Counted from the first letter of the stretch, positions 1 through 10,931 are shown. The stretch is DNA of 64,000 nucleotides from Aliiroseovarius sp. S1339 (GCF_023195695.1 NZ_JALPQG010000001.1:1-64000), one strand, 5' to 3'. Translations and numbers: made by a program. Notes: generated by a model from the sequence alone, not told the origin.

Positions 1-150
1 CGAGGCATGACAGATCATGACATCAAGCAGATCTGCGATCAGCTCAACAACACGCCCCGCAAATGCTTGGGATGGAAAACTCCAGCGGAGGTGTTCCGTG
101 AAAAGATGATGGAGGAAACAGGCAAACACCCCTACCCTCAGCGCCAATAG
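1..150 (+). mobile_element. IS30-type transposase, C-terminal fragment (cut by window edge)
   Basis: The first 49 codons are open and end in TAG at 148-150. The peptide contains LNNTPRKCLGWKTPAEVF, which matches the conserved C-terminal end of the integrase core of IS30-family transposases (family pattern LN.RPRK.LG..TP.E.F). The start of the gene lies outside the window, so I cannot tell whether the copy is intact. The right terminal inverted repeat should lie just downstream but could not be defined without the left end. The element borders the methylated-amine cluster. Confidence 0.8.
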
Positions 151-553
151 GAGTCGCAGTTCAACTATCGCTCACAGGCGCAAAGCTTGTCAGAGTACGT
201 AGATAATGAGAATGAGATTCGTCTCGGTCCAGTTTCAAGGATTCATGATTTTTGCGCTTTTCAGCGAAATCTGTAGATTTAGCCGACGCAAGCGATCACA
301 GCGACAGCAGTATTGATCAATTCAAATAGCGCTGCTTTTAAGGAATGTTCTTGAAGTAGAGGATATTGGGTGATGCAGTAGATCCTCGGCATTCGGAGCA
401 AAAAAAGGGAAACGGACGTGCATCATCATAGCGAGACGGAAGATCTCTTGACCCGGCCTGAAGTAGCGACGAGGGCTGTGTTTTGTTTTCATAAATGCTG
501 GTTGACCGCCCTGCCCGCCTCAAGCAGATCGTTCCCTGACAAGGCCGTCTTCA
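151..553. other. Intergenic region downstream of the IS30 transposase
   Basis: About 400 bases with no ORF that resembles a protein. It should contain the IS30 right end and the 3' flank of tmoV, whose stop is at 554. It is more AT-rich than the genes beside it. I see no tRNA, no clear terminator and no recognisable gene fragment here. Confidence 0.5.
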
Positions 554-2533
554 TCAATCGAGACCCAGGAGCTTTTTCTGGTCGTTCGCCCATTTCAGGA
601 TGGTCAGGTCAAAGGTCAGCGCCATCAGAGCCACGCAAATGCCCAGCACAAAATTCTTGCCCAGATCAGTGCCTGCAAGGGTGCGTTGAAGCTCTTGGCC
701 AAGGTCTTGCGTGCCGATGAACGCCGCAATGATGACCATGAAGAAGGCAAACATAATCGCCTGATTGAACCCAACGGCCATCGTAGGCAGCGCCAGCGGC
801 AGTTGCACCTTCCACAACTTTTGCATCCGTGTGGCACCCGCCATGTCGGCGGCCTCGGTCATCTCTTCCGGCACGGTGCGCAGCCCCTCGATCGTATAGC
901 GGATCAGCGGCACCATAGCGAAGATCAGGATCGAAAAGATTACCGCAATGTCAGTAATGCCAAACAGCATGATCGCCGGAATTAGATAGACAAAACTCGG
1001 GAAGGTTTGCGCCGTATCGCAAACCAGCAAAATGCGCTTGGACCACTTTTCCGTCCGTGCGGCCACAATGCCGATGGGCAGGCCCAGAAGCATCGCAATA
1101 GCCACCGCTGATAGAACAGAATAAAGCGTGATAACTGAGCGGTCCCACCACCCGGACAGCGCCACCAGCGAAAAGAACAGTGTCGCATAGATCGCCTGCT
1201 TTCTGCCCCCCAGCCACAGCGCGAAGGCTGCCACGAGCAAGATGAGCGCGGGCGTCGGGATTGATAGCAGGAAGTTGCGGAACGGGATCAGGATTTGCAC
1301 ATTCACAAAGGCGCGCAGAAAACCAGTGGTGGCCTTCACCGCGCCAATGTCGAGGAAGCCTTTGATCAGATTGTCCAGCTCTTTACCCATGGAGAAGTTC
1401 TGCGTGCGACCGAGCTGACCCGCCTCAGGGATTATTTGTGCGACGAGAACAAAAAATACGAACGCGCCTGCGGCAAGGCACAGTGTCAGGTGGCGCTTCC
1501 ACCATGGGGTGCCTTTCTCGAAATGTTCAGGCTGTTTGACCACCCAGGCCTTAGACATGCGGTCCAGCATCACAGCCAGAAGCACGATGGTAATGCCAAT
1601 TTCAAACGATCGACCAAGCTTGAAGCTGCCCATCATCGCCAGTAATTTTGCCCCAAGACCGGGCATGCCGATGAAGGCCGTCAGAACCACCATGGCAAGG
1701 CAAAGCATGATCACTTGGTTTACACCCACCAGAATTTCCGTTCGGGCCGACGGTAAATAGACATGGAATAACAGCTGACGACGGGTGCAACCGCTCATGT
1801 TGCCGGCTTCCACCACTTCGGGTGAAACCTTCTTTAGGCCAAGCGTTGTCATCAGGATCATCGGCGGGATCGCATAGATGGTGGTAGCCACCGCACCAGC
1901 CGTTGGACCCACCTTGAAGAAGATGACCGCAGGTAGCAAATAAGTGAAGAAGGGTAGAGTTTGCAGAACCGACAGGATTGGTTTCAGCGCCGCGTCTACC
2001 CATGGCTTGCGCCACGCCAAGATGCCAAGACCCAAGCCGATAAGGAACGCCGAAGGGGCTGCGACGACAAGAACTGACATCGTCTCCATGGCAATTTTCC
2101 ACTGCCCGATCAGCGCCGTCCATACGAATGTGCCCGCAGCCAAAAGCGCCATGGTCCAGCCGCCAAGGTAATAACCAATCACCCCCGCGACAGCCGCGAT
2201 AGCGGTCCATGGGATGGGGCCAATACTCGGCCAACGCCGCTTGCCGAACAGCAAGTTAGCGGTCGTATCAAGGAAAGCCTGTAAAATTTCGGTCAGAAAG
2301 CGCGTGAGCTTCAACAGCCCCAGATCATCTTTCACGAAGTTGAAAATCGCGTCCAGCCAGCCTGCGAAATTCGGGACCACCGCCTCTGGCACCCGAAACA
2401 AGGCGGCGGGCAGCAGGCCCGCGTATTGAAGCAGCATGAGCACGATGGCGACACCCACAAGGATAAGTGCGCCACGCGGGCGCGTCAGCGTCTGACCTGT
2501 GCGCAATTCAGGCTGGGCTGTCGTCTCTGCCAT
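554..2533 (-). CDS. tmoV: TMAO ABC transporter permease (two fused permease halves)
   Basis: Inner-membrane permease of a quaternary-amine/TMAO importer of the ProW family, 659 residues. It holds two complete permease domains in tandem. Each carries its own EAA-type cytoplasmic loop: EAGNMSGCTRRQLL in the first half and EAADMAGATRMQKLW in the second, each followed by similar QxIM and AAFIG/TAFIG stretches. The polypeptide can thus supply the whole transmembrane dimer. The ATG overlaps the TAA of the ATPase gene by one base (TAATG), which suggests translational coupling. The gene order binding protein-ATPase-permease and the TMA genes around it support TmoV rather than a general glycine betaine permease. 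Substrate range is inferred. Confidence 0.85.
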   Translation of the reverse strand: MAETTAQPELRTGQTLTRPRGALILVGVAIVLMLLQYAGLLPAALFRVPEAVVPNFAGWLDAIFNFVKDDLGLLKLTRFLTEILQAFLDTTANLLFGKRRWPSIGPIPWTAIAAVAGVIGYYLGGWTMALLAAGTFVWTALIGQWKIAMETMSVLVVAAPSAFLIGLGLGILAWRKPWVDAALKPILSVLQTLPFFTYLLPAVIFFKVGPTAGAVATTIYAIPPMILMTTLGLKKVSPEVVEAGNMSGCTRRQLLFHVYLPSARTEILVGVNQVIMLCLAMVVLTAFIGMPGLGAKLLAMMGSFKLGRSFEIGITIVLLAVMLDRMSKAWVVKQPEHFEKGTPWWKRHLTLCLAAGAFVFFVLVAQIIPEAGQLGRTQNFSMGKELDNLIKGFLDIGAVKATTGFLRAFVNVQILIPFRNFLLSIPTPALILLVAAFALWLGGRKQAIYATLFFSLVALSGWWDRSVITLYSVLSAVAIAMLLGLPIGIVAARTEKWSKRILLVCDTAQTFPSFVYLIPAIMLFGITDIAVIFSILIFAMVPLIRYTIEGLRTVPEEMTEAADMAGATRMQKLWKVQLPLALPTMAVGFNQAIMFAFFMVIIAAFIGTQDLGQELQRTLAGTDLGKNFVLGICVALMALTFDLTILKWANDQKKLLGLD

Positions 2534-3549
2534 TAGCCATTCTCCAACAGAATTTCCAACGCTTCGGTGCGGTTCATGCCGCCGATGACTGTGCCGTCTT
2601 TGGCAACCGGAATAACGTCGCGGGTGTCTTGGACAAGCAGGCGGGCAAGGTCCTGCACCGTTGCCTTTGCGTCCACAGGATCGCCCTCGCCTATTGTTTC
2701 AGCGGTCGCAAGAACGCGGGCATGGACCACGCGGGCCTTGTCGATATCTTCGGTGAACTTACGCACATATTCGGTCGCGGGGCGCAGAACGATCTGATCG
2801 GGCGTGTCGCACTGCTCCACCGCGCCGTCTTTCATGATGGCGATGCGGTCGGCAAGGCGCAGGGCTTCGTCAAAGTCGTGAGTGATGAACACGATGGTCT
2901 TGCCAAGCAGCGCTTGCAGGCGCAGGAACTCGTCTTGCATCTCGCGCCGGATCAGCGGGTCGAGCGCGGAAAACGGCTCGTCCAGAAACCAAATGTCGGG
3001 CTCGATGGCGAGGCTGCGTGCGATGCCAACGCGCTGTTGCTGTCCGCCGGACAACTCGCGAGGGAAATAATCCTCGCGGCCCTCAAGGCCGACCAGTTTC
3101 ACAACTTCCAGCGCGCGCGCGCGGCGTTCGTGTTTGTCTTGGCCACGCATCTCAAGTGGGAAGGCCACATTCTCCAGCACCGTTCGGTGCGGCAGCAGGC
3201 CGAAGCTTTGAAAAACCATGCCCATCTTGTTTCGACGCAACTCGATCAGCTCTTTTTCGGTGAGCGACATGATGTCCTGCCCGTCCACCTCAATGCTGCC
3301 ACCGGTGATTTCGTGCAGGCGTGAGAAGCAGCGCACCAGTGTCGACTTTCCCGACCCCGACAGCCCCATAATGACCAACATTTCACCCTTGCTAACATCG
3401 AGCGAGACATCCTTCACGCCTGCGATGTAGCCATCTTCGCGGATCTGATCAAAGCTCTTACCTTCCGCCATTTGGGCAAGGTAGCGTTCAGGATGTGCCC
3501 CAAAGATTTTCCAAACATTGCGGCAGGAAATCACGGGTTTGGTGGTCAT
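2533..3549 (-). CDS. tmoW: TMAO ABC transporter ATP-binding protein
   Basis: Cytoplasmic ATPase of the TMAO importer, 338 residues, ProV-like. Visible motifs in order are Walker A GLSGSGKST, the signature LSGGQQQR, Walker B IWFLDEPFSALD and the switch histidine in ITHDFDEA. The last roughly 90 residues look like the CBS-type regulatory tail common in ProV proteins (NRTEALEILL near the end). It is the middle gene of tmoXWV, 102 bases after tmoX and overlapping tmoV by one base. By sequence alone it could serve glycine betaine; the TMAO assignment rests on the gene neighbourhood. Confidence 0.86.
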   Translation of the reverse strand: MTTKPVISCRNVWKIFGAHPERYLAQMAEGKSFDQIREDGYIAGVKDVSLDVSKGEMLVIMGLSGSGKSTLVRCFSRLHEITGGSIEVDGQDIMSLTEKELIELRRNKMGMVFQSFGLLPHRTVLENVAFPLEMRGQDKHERRARALEVVKLVGLEGREDYFPRELSGGQQQRVGIARSLAIEPDIWFLDEPFSALDPLIRREMQDEFLRLQALLGKTIVFITHDFDEALRLADRIAIMKDGAVEQCDTPDQIVLRPATEYVRKFTEDIDKARVVHARVLATAETIGEGDPVDAKATVQDLARLLVQDTRDVIPVAKDGTVIGGMNRTEALEILLENG

Positions 3550-3651
3550 GATGCGGCTCTCCCCTCACCGATCCAAGCGCCGGTGCTCAAAACGTCTGCC
3601 CGGAGGTTACTCCGGACAGACGCATTTTCTTAGTGATTTGTCAGATAGGCT

Positions 3652-4885
<1,234 letters not shown>

Positions 4886-6136
4886 ATGCGCTACTCCGGC
4901 TTTAAGGTCATCAAGGAAGCCCTGACGGGCCACCGAGGCTGGACGCCCGCATGGCGCGACCCCGAGCCCCAAAGCCACTATGACATCGTCATCATTGGCG
5001 GTGGCGGTCATGGGTTGGCGACTGCGCATTACCTGTCCAAAGTGTATGACGAGAAGCGGGTTGCCGTTCTGGAAAAGGGCTGGATTGGCGGTGGCAATGT
5101 CGGGCGCAACACGACCATCATCCGCTCCAACTACCTGCTCGACGGAAACGAGCCATTCTACGAGATGTCGTTGAAGCTGTGGGAAGGGTTGGAGCAAGAC
5201 CTGAACTACAACGCTATGATCAGCCAACGCGGCATCATGAACCTGATCCATTCGGATGCACAGCGCGATGCGTTTGTCCGGCGGGGCAACGCGATGATGT
5301 TGAACGGCGCGGACGCCGAATACCTGAATGAAGACCAAATCCGCAAGGAATACCCGTTTCTGAATTTCGACGATGCTCGCTTTCCTATCAAAGGGGGGCT
5401 GGCGCAGCGACGTGGCGGCACCGTGCGCCATGACGCAGTCGCATGGGGCTTTGCGCGCAGCGCCGACAGCCACGGCGTCGACATCATCCAGAACTGCGAG
5501 GTGCAGGGCTTCCGCATCGAAGGCGGCGTGTGCAAAGGCGTCGAAACTTCGCGCGGCTTTGTCGGGGCGGGCAAAGTCGGGTGCGCGGTGGCGGGAAATT
5601 CAGGACGTCTGATGGCCATGGCGGGCATGCGGCTGCCGATTGAGAGCCACGTATTGCAGGCCTTCGTCTCTGAGGGTCTGAAACCCGTCCTACCCGGTGT
5701 CATTACCTTCGGCGCAGGCCACTTCTATGTGTCGCAATCCGACAAGGGCGGGCTGGTCTTCGGCGGCGATCTTGATGGCTATAACTCCTATGCCCAACGC
5801 GGCAACCTGCCTGTGGTCGAAGACGTCTGCGAGGGTGGCATGGCGATCATGCCGATGATTGGCCGCGCCCGGATGTTGCGGATGTGGGGCGGGATCATGG
5901 ATATGTCCATGGACGGTTCCCCCATTATCGACCGCACCCATATCGATGGGCTCTATTTCAATGGCGGCTGGTGCTACGGCGGCTTCAAAGCGACGCCTGC
6001 ATCGGGCTATGCCTTCGCCCATCTGTTGGCGAAAGATGAGCCGCACGAGACTGCGACTGCATACCGGATCGACCGCTTCCGTACCGGTCACATGATCGAC
6101 GAAAAGGGAATGGGCAATCAGCCCAACTTGCACTGA
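4886..6136 (+). CDS. mgdA: N-methylglutamate dehydrogenase subunit A (SoxB-like)
   Basis: Flavoprotein subunit, 416 residues, homologous to the beta subunit of heterotetrameric sarcosine oxidase. An FAD/NAD Rossmann motif IIGGGGHGLATAHYL lies near residue 37. His182, in GGTVRHDAVAWGFA, matches the histidine that binds FMN covalently in SoxB. With MgdB, C and D it oxidises N-methylglutamate to glutamate and passes the methyl carbon to tetrahydrofolate. Automatic pipelines would call it sarcosine oxidase. I prefer MgdA because mgsABC and gmaS lie in the same region and no glycine betaine or dimethylglycine demethylase gene does. The stop overlaps the mgdB start (TGATG). Confidence 0.82.
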   Translation: MRYSGFKVIKEALTGHRGWTPAWRDPEPQSHYDIVIIGGGGHGLATAHYLSKVYDEKRVAVLEKGWIGGGNVGRNTTIIRSNYLLDGNEPFYEMSLKLWEGLEQDLNYNAMISQRGIMNLIHSDAQRDAFVRRGNAMMLNGADAEYLNEDQIRKEYPFLNFDDARFPIKGGLAQRRGGTVRHDAVAWGFARSADSHGVDIIQNCEVQGFRIEGGVCKGVETSRGFVGAGKVGCAVAGNSGRLMAMAGMRLPIESHVLQAFVSEGLKPVLPGVITFGAGHFYVSQSDKGGLVFGGDLDGYNSYAQRGNLPVVEDVCEGGMAIMPMIGRARMLRMWGGIMDMSMDGSPIIDRTHIDGLYFNGGWCYGGFKATPASGYAFAHLLAKDEPHETATAYRIDRFRTGHMIDEKGMGNQPNLH

Positions 6137-6420
6137 TGATTATCAACCACCCCCTACTCGGCCCGCGCGACAGCGCCGAATTCATCTATATGGGCGACGC
6201 AGGGCTCATCAATCGCCCTGACCCTGAAACCGCCAGCGGAGAAGAATGGTATGCATATGCCTATCTACGCGACAACCCGGCGGGCGAGCATCGGGAATTG
6301 TGGTGGCATGAGGGCGGCGACCGCTCTTGGCTGGTGGTGACGCGCAACACGGTAACGCACGAAATATCCAAGGTCGAAATCGCACGTGATGTGGCCCGCG
6401 CGCAAGGACGCTCAAAATGA
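6136..6420 (+). CDS. mgdB: N-methylglutamate dehydrogenase subunit B (SoxD-like)
   Basis: Small subunit, 94 residues, matching the delta subunit of sarcosine oxidase in length, gene position and the stretches GPRDSAEF, RPDP and YLRDNPAG. SoxD proteins bind zinc through two cysteines near the N-terminus (CPYC type), a histidine and a third cysteine. Here the N-terminus reads NHPLLGPR and there is no cysteine in the whole protein, although WWHEGGDRSW keeps a histidine. Either MgdB proteins do not bind zinc or this lineage lost the site. It is translationally coupled at both ends, by one base to mgdA and four to mgdC. Confidence 0.8.
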   Translation: MIINHPLLGPRDSAEFIYMGDAGLINRPDPETASGEEWYAYAYLRDNPAGEHRELWWHEGGDRSWLVVTRNTVTHEISKVEIARDVARAQGRSK

Positions 6421-9356
6421 CCCAGTCCAATCGCCTGAGCGGCGGCCAGATCGACCGCAACACCACGCTGAAATTTACGTTCGACGGCAAGACCTACGAT
6501 GGCCACCCCGGTGATACACTGGCCTCTGCACTGCTGGCGAACAACGTGCGTCTGATGGGCCGATCGTTCAAATACCACCGCCCGCGCGGGCCTTTGACTG
6601 CGGGCTCGGAAGAACCGAACGCCATTGTTGAGTTGCGCAGTGGCGACCGCCAAGAACCCAACACCCGCGCGACAACGGCCGAGCTATATGACGGCCTCGT
6701 CGCCAAATCGCAAAACCGCTGGCCCTCGCTTGCCTTCGATGCCATGGCGATTAATGACCGCTTCTCGAATTTTTTGACGGCAGGCTTCTACTACAAGACC
6801 TTCATGTGGCCCGCCGCGTTCTGGGAAAAGGTATACGAGCCGATTATTCGCAAAGCCGCAGGGCTTGGATCGCTGTCCATGCAGGCGGACCCCGACGCGT
6901 ATGACAAGGGCTTCCGCCATTGCGAATTGTTGATTGTCGGCGCGGGGCCCGCAGGCCTGATGGCCGCTTTGACGGCTGGGCGTGCCGGGCGTGATGTTAT
7001 CTTGGCAGACGAAGATTTCGCCATGGGCGGGCAACTAAATTCCGAAACCTTTGCATTGAATGACGCCCCTGCCCTTGATTGGACCACCGCCACCGTGGCC
7101 GAGCTGTCGTCGCTGCCCAACGTCCGCCTGATGCCCCGCACGACGGTTATTGGCGCGTTCGATCACGGCATCTATGGCGCTGTTGAGCGGATATCGGACC
7201 ACTTGGAAACCCCGCCAGAGGGCAAGCCGCGCCAAATTCTGTGGCGTATCTACACCCAAAAAACTCTCCTTTGCGCAGGCGCCACCGAGCGCTCGATTGC
7301 CTTTGAAAACAACGACCGACCGGGCATTATGCTTGCCTCGGCTATCCGGACATATGCGAACCGTTGGGCGGCCACACCGGCACAGCGTGTTACGATCTTT
7401 ACCAACAATGACGACGGCCACCGCACAGCCGCCGATCTGCACGCCAAGCATGTGAATATTGCCGCCGTTGTGGACACGCGTGCAGATGCCCCGTTCAGCA
7501 GCGACTATGAGGTTATCAAAGGCGCACAAGTGGTCGACACAAAAGGTCGCCTTGGGCTGACATTCGCTGAGTTGCGGTTGGCGAATGGCGAAAGTCGAAC
7601 CGTCGAGTGCGGTGCGTTGGGCGTCTCGGGAGGTTGGAACCCGAATGTGCATTTGACCTGCCACCAACGCGGACGGCCAACTTGGAACGAGGACTTGGCG
7701 GCTTTCGTGCCGGGCGCCGACCTGCCCCCCGGGATGACCGTCGCAGGCGCGGCAGACGGCACGTTTTCCACCCATGGCGCGCTGACCTCCGGTGCGAATG
7801 CCGCTGCGCGGATACTGGACATCAAGCCCTCCGACGCCCCAACCACCGAGGATGCCGCCGTCAGGCAAACACCGTTCTGGTTTGTCGAAGGCTGCTCTCG
7901 TGCGTGGCTTGATCAACAAAACGACGTGACCGTGAAAGATGTGAAGCTGTCTCATCAAGAGGGCTTCCGCTCGGTCGAACACCTGAAACGTTACACCACA
8001 CTCGGCATGGCCACCGATCAGGGAAAGACGTCCAACATGGGCGGGCTAGCCATCATGGCAGAGCTTGTGGGTAAATCCATCCCCGAAGTTGGCACCACAA
8101 TTTTTCGCCCACCGTACACGCCCACAGCCATCGGCGTGCTGGGTGGCCGGATGCGCGGGATGGATTTTCACCCGACCCGCCTGACGCCTTCTCACTTTTG
8201 GGCAAAAGAGCGCGGCGCGGTCTTTGTCGAGGTCGGCAACTGGTTGCGCGCGCAGTGGTTCCCCATTGCGGGCGAAACCAATTGGCGCGCAAGTGTTGAC
8301 CGTGAAGTTCGCGCCACTCGCAATTCGGTCGGCGTGTGCGACTGCACAACGCTGGGCAAAATCGACGTGCAAGGCACCGACGCGGCATTGTTCCTGAATA
8401 AAGTATATTGCAACGGGTTTGCCAAACTCGCCGTGGGCAAAACCCGGTACGGTTTGATGCTGCGCGAAGACGGGATTGCCATGGATGACGGCACCGCGGG
8501 GCGACTGGCGGAGGATCATTTCGTGGTCACCACGACCACCGCCAATGCAGGCAAGGTCTATCAGCACATGGAATTCGTGCGCCAATGTCTGATGCCGGAC
8601 GCCGACGTGCAGCTGATTTCCACCACCGAGGCGTGGGCGCAATATGCCGTTGCGGGGCCAAATTCACGAAAGCTGTTGCAAAAGATCGTGGACCCCGCGT
8701 TCGACATCTCTAACGACGGCTTTCCCTTCATGGCCTGCGGCAACATCACCGTTTGCGGCGGGCTGCGTGCGCGCCTGTTCCGTATCTCATTCTCGGGCGA
8801 GTTGGCATTCGAGATTGCCGTGCCGTCGCGGTATGGTGACGCTTTGATACGCAAGTTGATGGCCCAAGGCGAAGAATTCGATGTCACGCCATATGGCACC
8901 GAAGCACTTGGCGTTATGCGGATAGAGAAAGGCCACGCGGCTGGCAACGAGTTGAACGGCACCACCACGGCGCTGAACCTTGGAATGGGGCGGATGGTGT
9001 CCAAGGCGAAGGACAGCATCGGCTCCAAACTGTCAGAGCGCGCGGGGCTAAACGAAGACGGCGCACTGGCGCAAGTGGGCATAAAGCCGGTGAACGCAGC
9101 CGATAAGATCACCGCCGGCGGGCATTTGATGGCGGCCACAGGCCCGGTCGATGCGAAGCACGATCAAGGCTACGTTACCTCCGCCGCCTTCTCTCCAAGC
9201 TTGGATCACATGATTGGGCTTGGGTTCCTGAAAGACGGCGGCAGTCGGCTGGGTGAAACGATGCGGCTGGTGTCACCCGTGACCGATCTAACGGTGGAGG
9301 TCGAGATCGTCTCGGCCCATTTTGTCGATCCCGAAGGGGAGCGTGTTCGTGCATGA
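6417..9356 (+). CDS. mgdC: N-methylglutamate dehydrogenase subunit C (SoxA-like)
   Basis: Large subunit, 979 residues, with the layout of the sarcosine oxidase alpha chain. An N-terminal ferredoxin-like fold covers residues 15-90 (FDGKTYDGHPGDTLASALL). A dinucleotide-binding flavoprotein domain begins near residue 170 (IVGAGPAGLMAALTAGRAG). The last roughly 380 residues are a GcvT-type tetrahydrofolate-binding domain, including NWRASVDREV and SGELAFEIAVPS. The GcvT part is expected to turn the released methylene group into 5,10-methylene-THF. It overlaps mgdB by four bases and mgdD by eight. Confidence 0.84.
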   Translation: MTQSNRLSGGQIDRNTTLKFTFDGKTYDGHPGDTLASALLANNVRLMGRSFKYHRPRGPLTAGSEEPNAIVELRSGDRQEPNTRATTAELYDGLVAKSQNRWPSLAFDAMAINDRFSNFLTAGFYYKTFMWPAAFWEKVYEPIIRKAAGLGSLSMQADPDAYDKGFRHCELLIVGAGPAGLMAALTAGRAGRDVILADEDFAMGGQLNSETFALNDAPALDWTTATVAELSSLPNVRLMPRTTVIGAFDHGIYGAVERISDHLETPPEGKPRQILWRIYTQKTLLCAGATERSIAFENNDRPGIMLASAIRTYANRWAATPAQRVTIFTNNDDGHRTAADLHAKHVNIAAVVDTRADAPFSSDYEVIKGAQVVDTKGRLGLTFAELRLANGESRTVECGALGVSGGWNPNVHLTCHQRGRPTWNEDLAAFVPGADLPPGMTVAGAADGTFSTHGALTSGANAAARILDIKPSDAPTTEDAAVRQTPFWFVEGCSRAWLDQQNDVTVKDVKLSHQEGFRSVEHLKRYTTLGMATDQGKTSNMGGLAIMAELVGKSIPEVGTTIFRPPYTPTAIGVLGGRMRGMDFHPTRLTPSHFWAKERGAVFVEVGNWLRAQWFPIAGETNWRASVDREVRATRNSVGVCDCTTLGKIDVQGTDAALFLNKVYCNGFAKLAVGKTRYGLMLREDGIAMDDGTAGRLAEDHFVVTTTTANAGKVYQHMEFVRQCLMPDADVQLISTTEAWAQYAVAGPNSRKLLQKIVDPAFDISNDGFPFMACGNITVCGGLRARLFRISFSGELAFEIAVPSRYGDALIRKLMAQGEEFDVTPYGTEALGVMRIEKGHAAGNELNGTTTALNLGMGRMVSKAKDSIGSKLSERAGLNEDGALAQVGIKPVNAADKITAGGHLMAATGPVDAKHDQGYVTSAAFSPSLDHMIGLGFLKDGGSRLGETMRLVSPVTDLTVEVEIVSAHFVDPEGERVRA

Positions 9357-9912
9357 TCTGATAGCCATAACTGCGCTTGGCGGCAGCGCCCCGCGCGTTG
9401 ACCGCGTGGCGGATACGACGCTGACCGAAAACCCCGGGATCGCGCTGGCGTCAGTCGCCGCGCGTATGGACCAAGAGACTACGTGCCGCAAACATTTGAA
9501 AGCCGTCATCGGCGCGGTTCCCGGGCCCGGCAAGGTACAGCTGCACGACCCTGAAGCAGGATTTTGGATGGGTCCCGATCAGTGGATGGTCGGCGCACCG
9601 TTCGACACACATGAAGACTTGGCCGCGCAACTAAAGGCGCGGTTTGGCGAGTCGGCATCGGTGACCGAGCAAACCGACGCTTGGGTCTGTTTCGATCTGC
9701 GAGGCGACGGAATGGAGGCGGTGATGGAGCTGCTGTGCAACGTCAACATCCGCGCCATGCAAACCGGTGACGCGCAGCGTACATCTATTCACCATCTGGG
9801 CTGCTTTGTGCTGCGCCGCGACCCATCCGATTGGGTGCGCATCCTTGGGCCGCGTGCTTCGGCAGGCTCGCTACATCATGCGATCCTGACCGCGATGAAA
9901 TCTGCACTTTAG
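9349..9912 (+). CDS. mgdD: N-methylglutamate dehydrogenase subunit D (SoxG-like)
   Basis: Gamma subunit, 187 residues, related to SoxG/GcvT-like chains (PGPGKVQLHDPEAGFWMGPD, AGSLHHAILTAMKS). The start is ambiguous. I chose GTG at 9349, giving VHDLIAITALGG, because a GAAGGGGA ribosome site ends nine bases before it and because SoxG proteins begin close to this ALGG motif. An ATG at 9322 would add nine residues inside mgdC. The stop codon overlaps the stop of the convergent regulator gene. It is the last gene of the mgdABCD operon. Confidence 0.78.
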   Translation: MHDLIAITALGGSAPRVDRVADTTLTENPGIALASVAARMDQETTCRKHLKAVIGAVPGPGKVQLHDPEAGFWMGPDQWMVGAPFDTHEDLAAQLKARFGESASVTEQTDAWVCFDLRGDGMEAVMELLCNVNIRAMQTGDAQRTSIHHLGCFVLRRDPSDWVRILGPRASAGSLHHAILTAMKSAL

Positions 9913-10907
9913 GTCGATGGCACCGGCATGTCGCCCACGACGCGAAAGGCATTGATCCGCGCGCGGTCTTCTTGCGGGCTTAGACCAAACGCGGTGCGGT
10001 AATGTGCAATTAATGGCGTCGGCGAGGCGTAGCCCACCGCGCAAGCGATCTGCGCCATACTGTCTTTGGAATAAAGCACGAGCTGCCGCGCGGCCTTCAT
10101 CCGCAGCTTGCGATAGTAATGTGTAGGGTTCTGGCCTGTTGCCTTCTTAAAGGCGCGTTCCACCTGACGCGGTGTTACGTTCAAGCTGTCCGCCACCTCG
10201 CCAATGGAAATTGGATCCTCGATGCGTCCTGCGAACAATGCAACGGCGCGGCCCACGAGGTCTGGCAGTGAAGGGTCGGCGCTGGCTTGCATTGGCACCC
10301 GCTGCCGAACCCCCTCGCCGCGCATCGTTGGATGCTGGAACCAACATGCGACCTCGTGGGCGATATCTGCCCCCAAGCGGTCCTCGACCAGTCTTAGCGC
10401 CAAATCAAACGCAGACGCCGCGCCCGAGACGGTATAGCGGCGGCGGTCGGTCACGATGACGTCCCCTTCGGCTTGCATGTCTGGGAATTCGGCGCGGTAT
10501 GCCGCCTCGTAGCACCAATGCACCGAGCAGCGATGGCCAGCCATCACACCAGCACGCGTGAGTGGAAACACCCCGCCACTGATGCCTCCCAATATAACGC
10601 CACGTCGATCCATGGCCCGCAAAATACCGTTAGAGGCTTTGGGGTCCGTGAAGGTGCTGGTGGGGCTGGACAGAAGAAACAACATGTCAACGTCACGCAA
10701 ATCCGTCAAAGCGCAATCCGGCTCGAAGCTAACAGCGGCACTTGAGGCGACCTTTTCGCCATGCTCAGACACGAGTTTCCAGGCAAAAGATTGCCGTCCT
10801 GCAATCTCGCCTGCGGCTCTGAGTGGCTCGATAAAGGAGGTCAGGCAAGCCATCGGGAATCCGGGAAAAATTAGAAACCCAATCCGCAATATTTCACTGT
10901 CGTTCAT
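9909..10907 (-). CDS. GlxA/AraC-family transcriptional regulator
   Basis: 332 residues. The N-terminal two thirds are a DJ-1/PfpI-like amidotransferase fold (IGFLIFPGFPMACLTSFIEP at the start, MDRRGVILGGISGGVF near residue 115), and the last roughly 100 residues are an AraC-type double helix-turn-helix (SIGEVADSLNVTPRQVERAF, then YASPTPLIAHYRTAFGLSP). This is the architecture of GbdR-like regulators of quaternary-amine catabolism. It lies convergent to mgdD and divergent from the XRE-cupin regulator, so control of one of the methylated-amine operons is likely, but the ligand cannot be read from sequence. Confidence 0.85.
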   Translation of the reverse strand: MNDSEILRIGFLIFPGFPMACLTSFIEPLRAAGEIAGRQSFAWKLVSEHGEKVASSAAVSFEPDCALTDLRDVDMLFLLSSPTSTFTDPKASNGILRAMDRRGVILGGISGGVFPLTRAGVMAGHRCSVHWCYEAAYRAEFPDMQAEGDVIVTDRRRYTVSGAASAFDLALRLVEDRLGADIAHEVACWFQHPTMRGEGVRQRVPMQASADPSLPDLVGRAVALFAGRIEDPISIGEVADSLNVTPRQVERAFKKATGQNPTHYYRKLRMKAARQLVLYSKDSMAQIACAVGYASPTPLIAHYRTAFGLSPQEDRARINAFRVVGDMPVPST

Positions 10908-10931
10908 CTTTATATTTCTATCAGGAATAAT

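Noticed and set aside
2467-3324. 285-codon plus-strand ORF opposite tmoW
   Set aside because: It is the antisense of a clear ABC ATPase gene with no recognisable protein similarity.
7035-7982. 315-codon minus-strand ORF opposite mgdC
   Set aside because: It is a shadow of the mgdC frame in GC-rich codons; no domain is visible.
4886-9912. Sarcosine oxidase soxBDAG
   Set aside because: The genes are homologous to soxBDAG, but the nearby mgsABC, gmaS and tmm genes and the cysteine-free delta subunit favour N-methylglutamate dehydrogenase. Sarcosine oxidase remains the main alternative.
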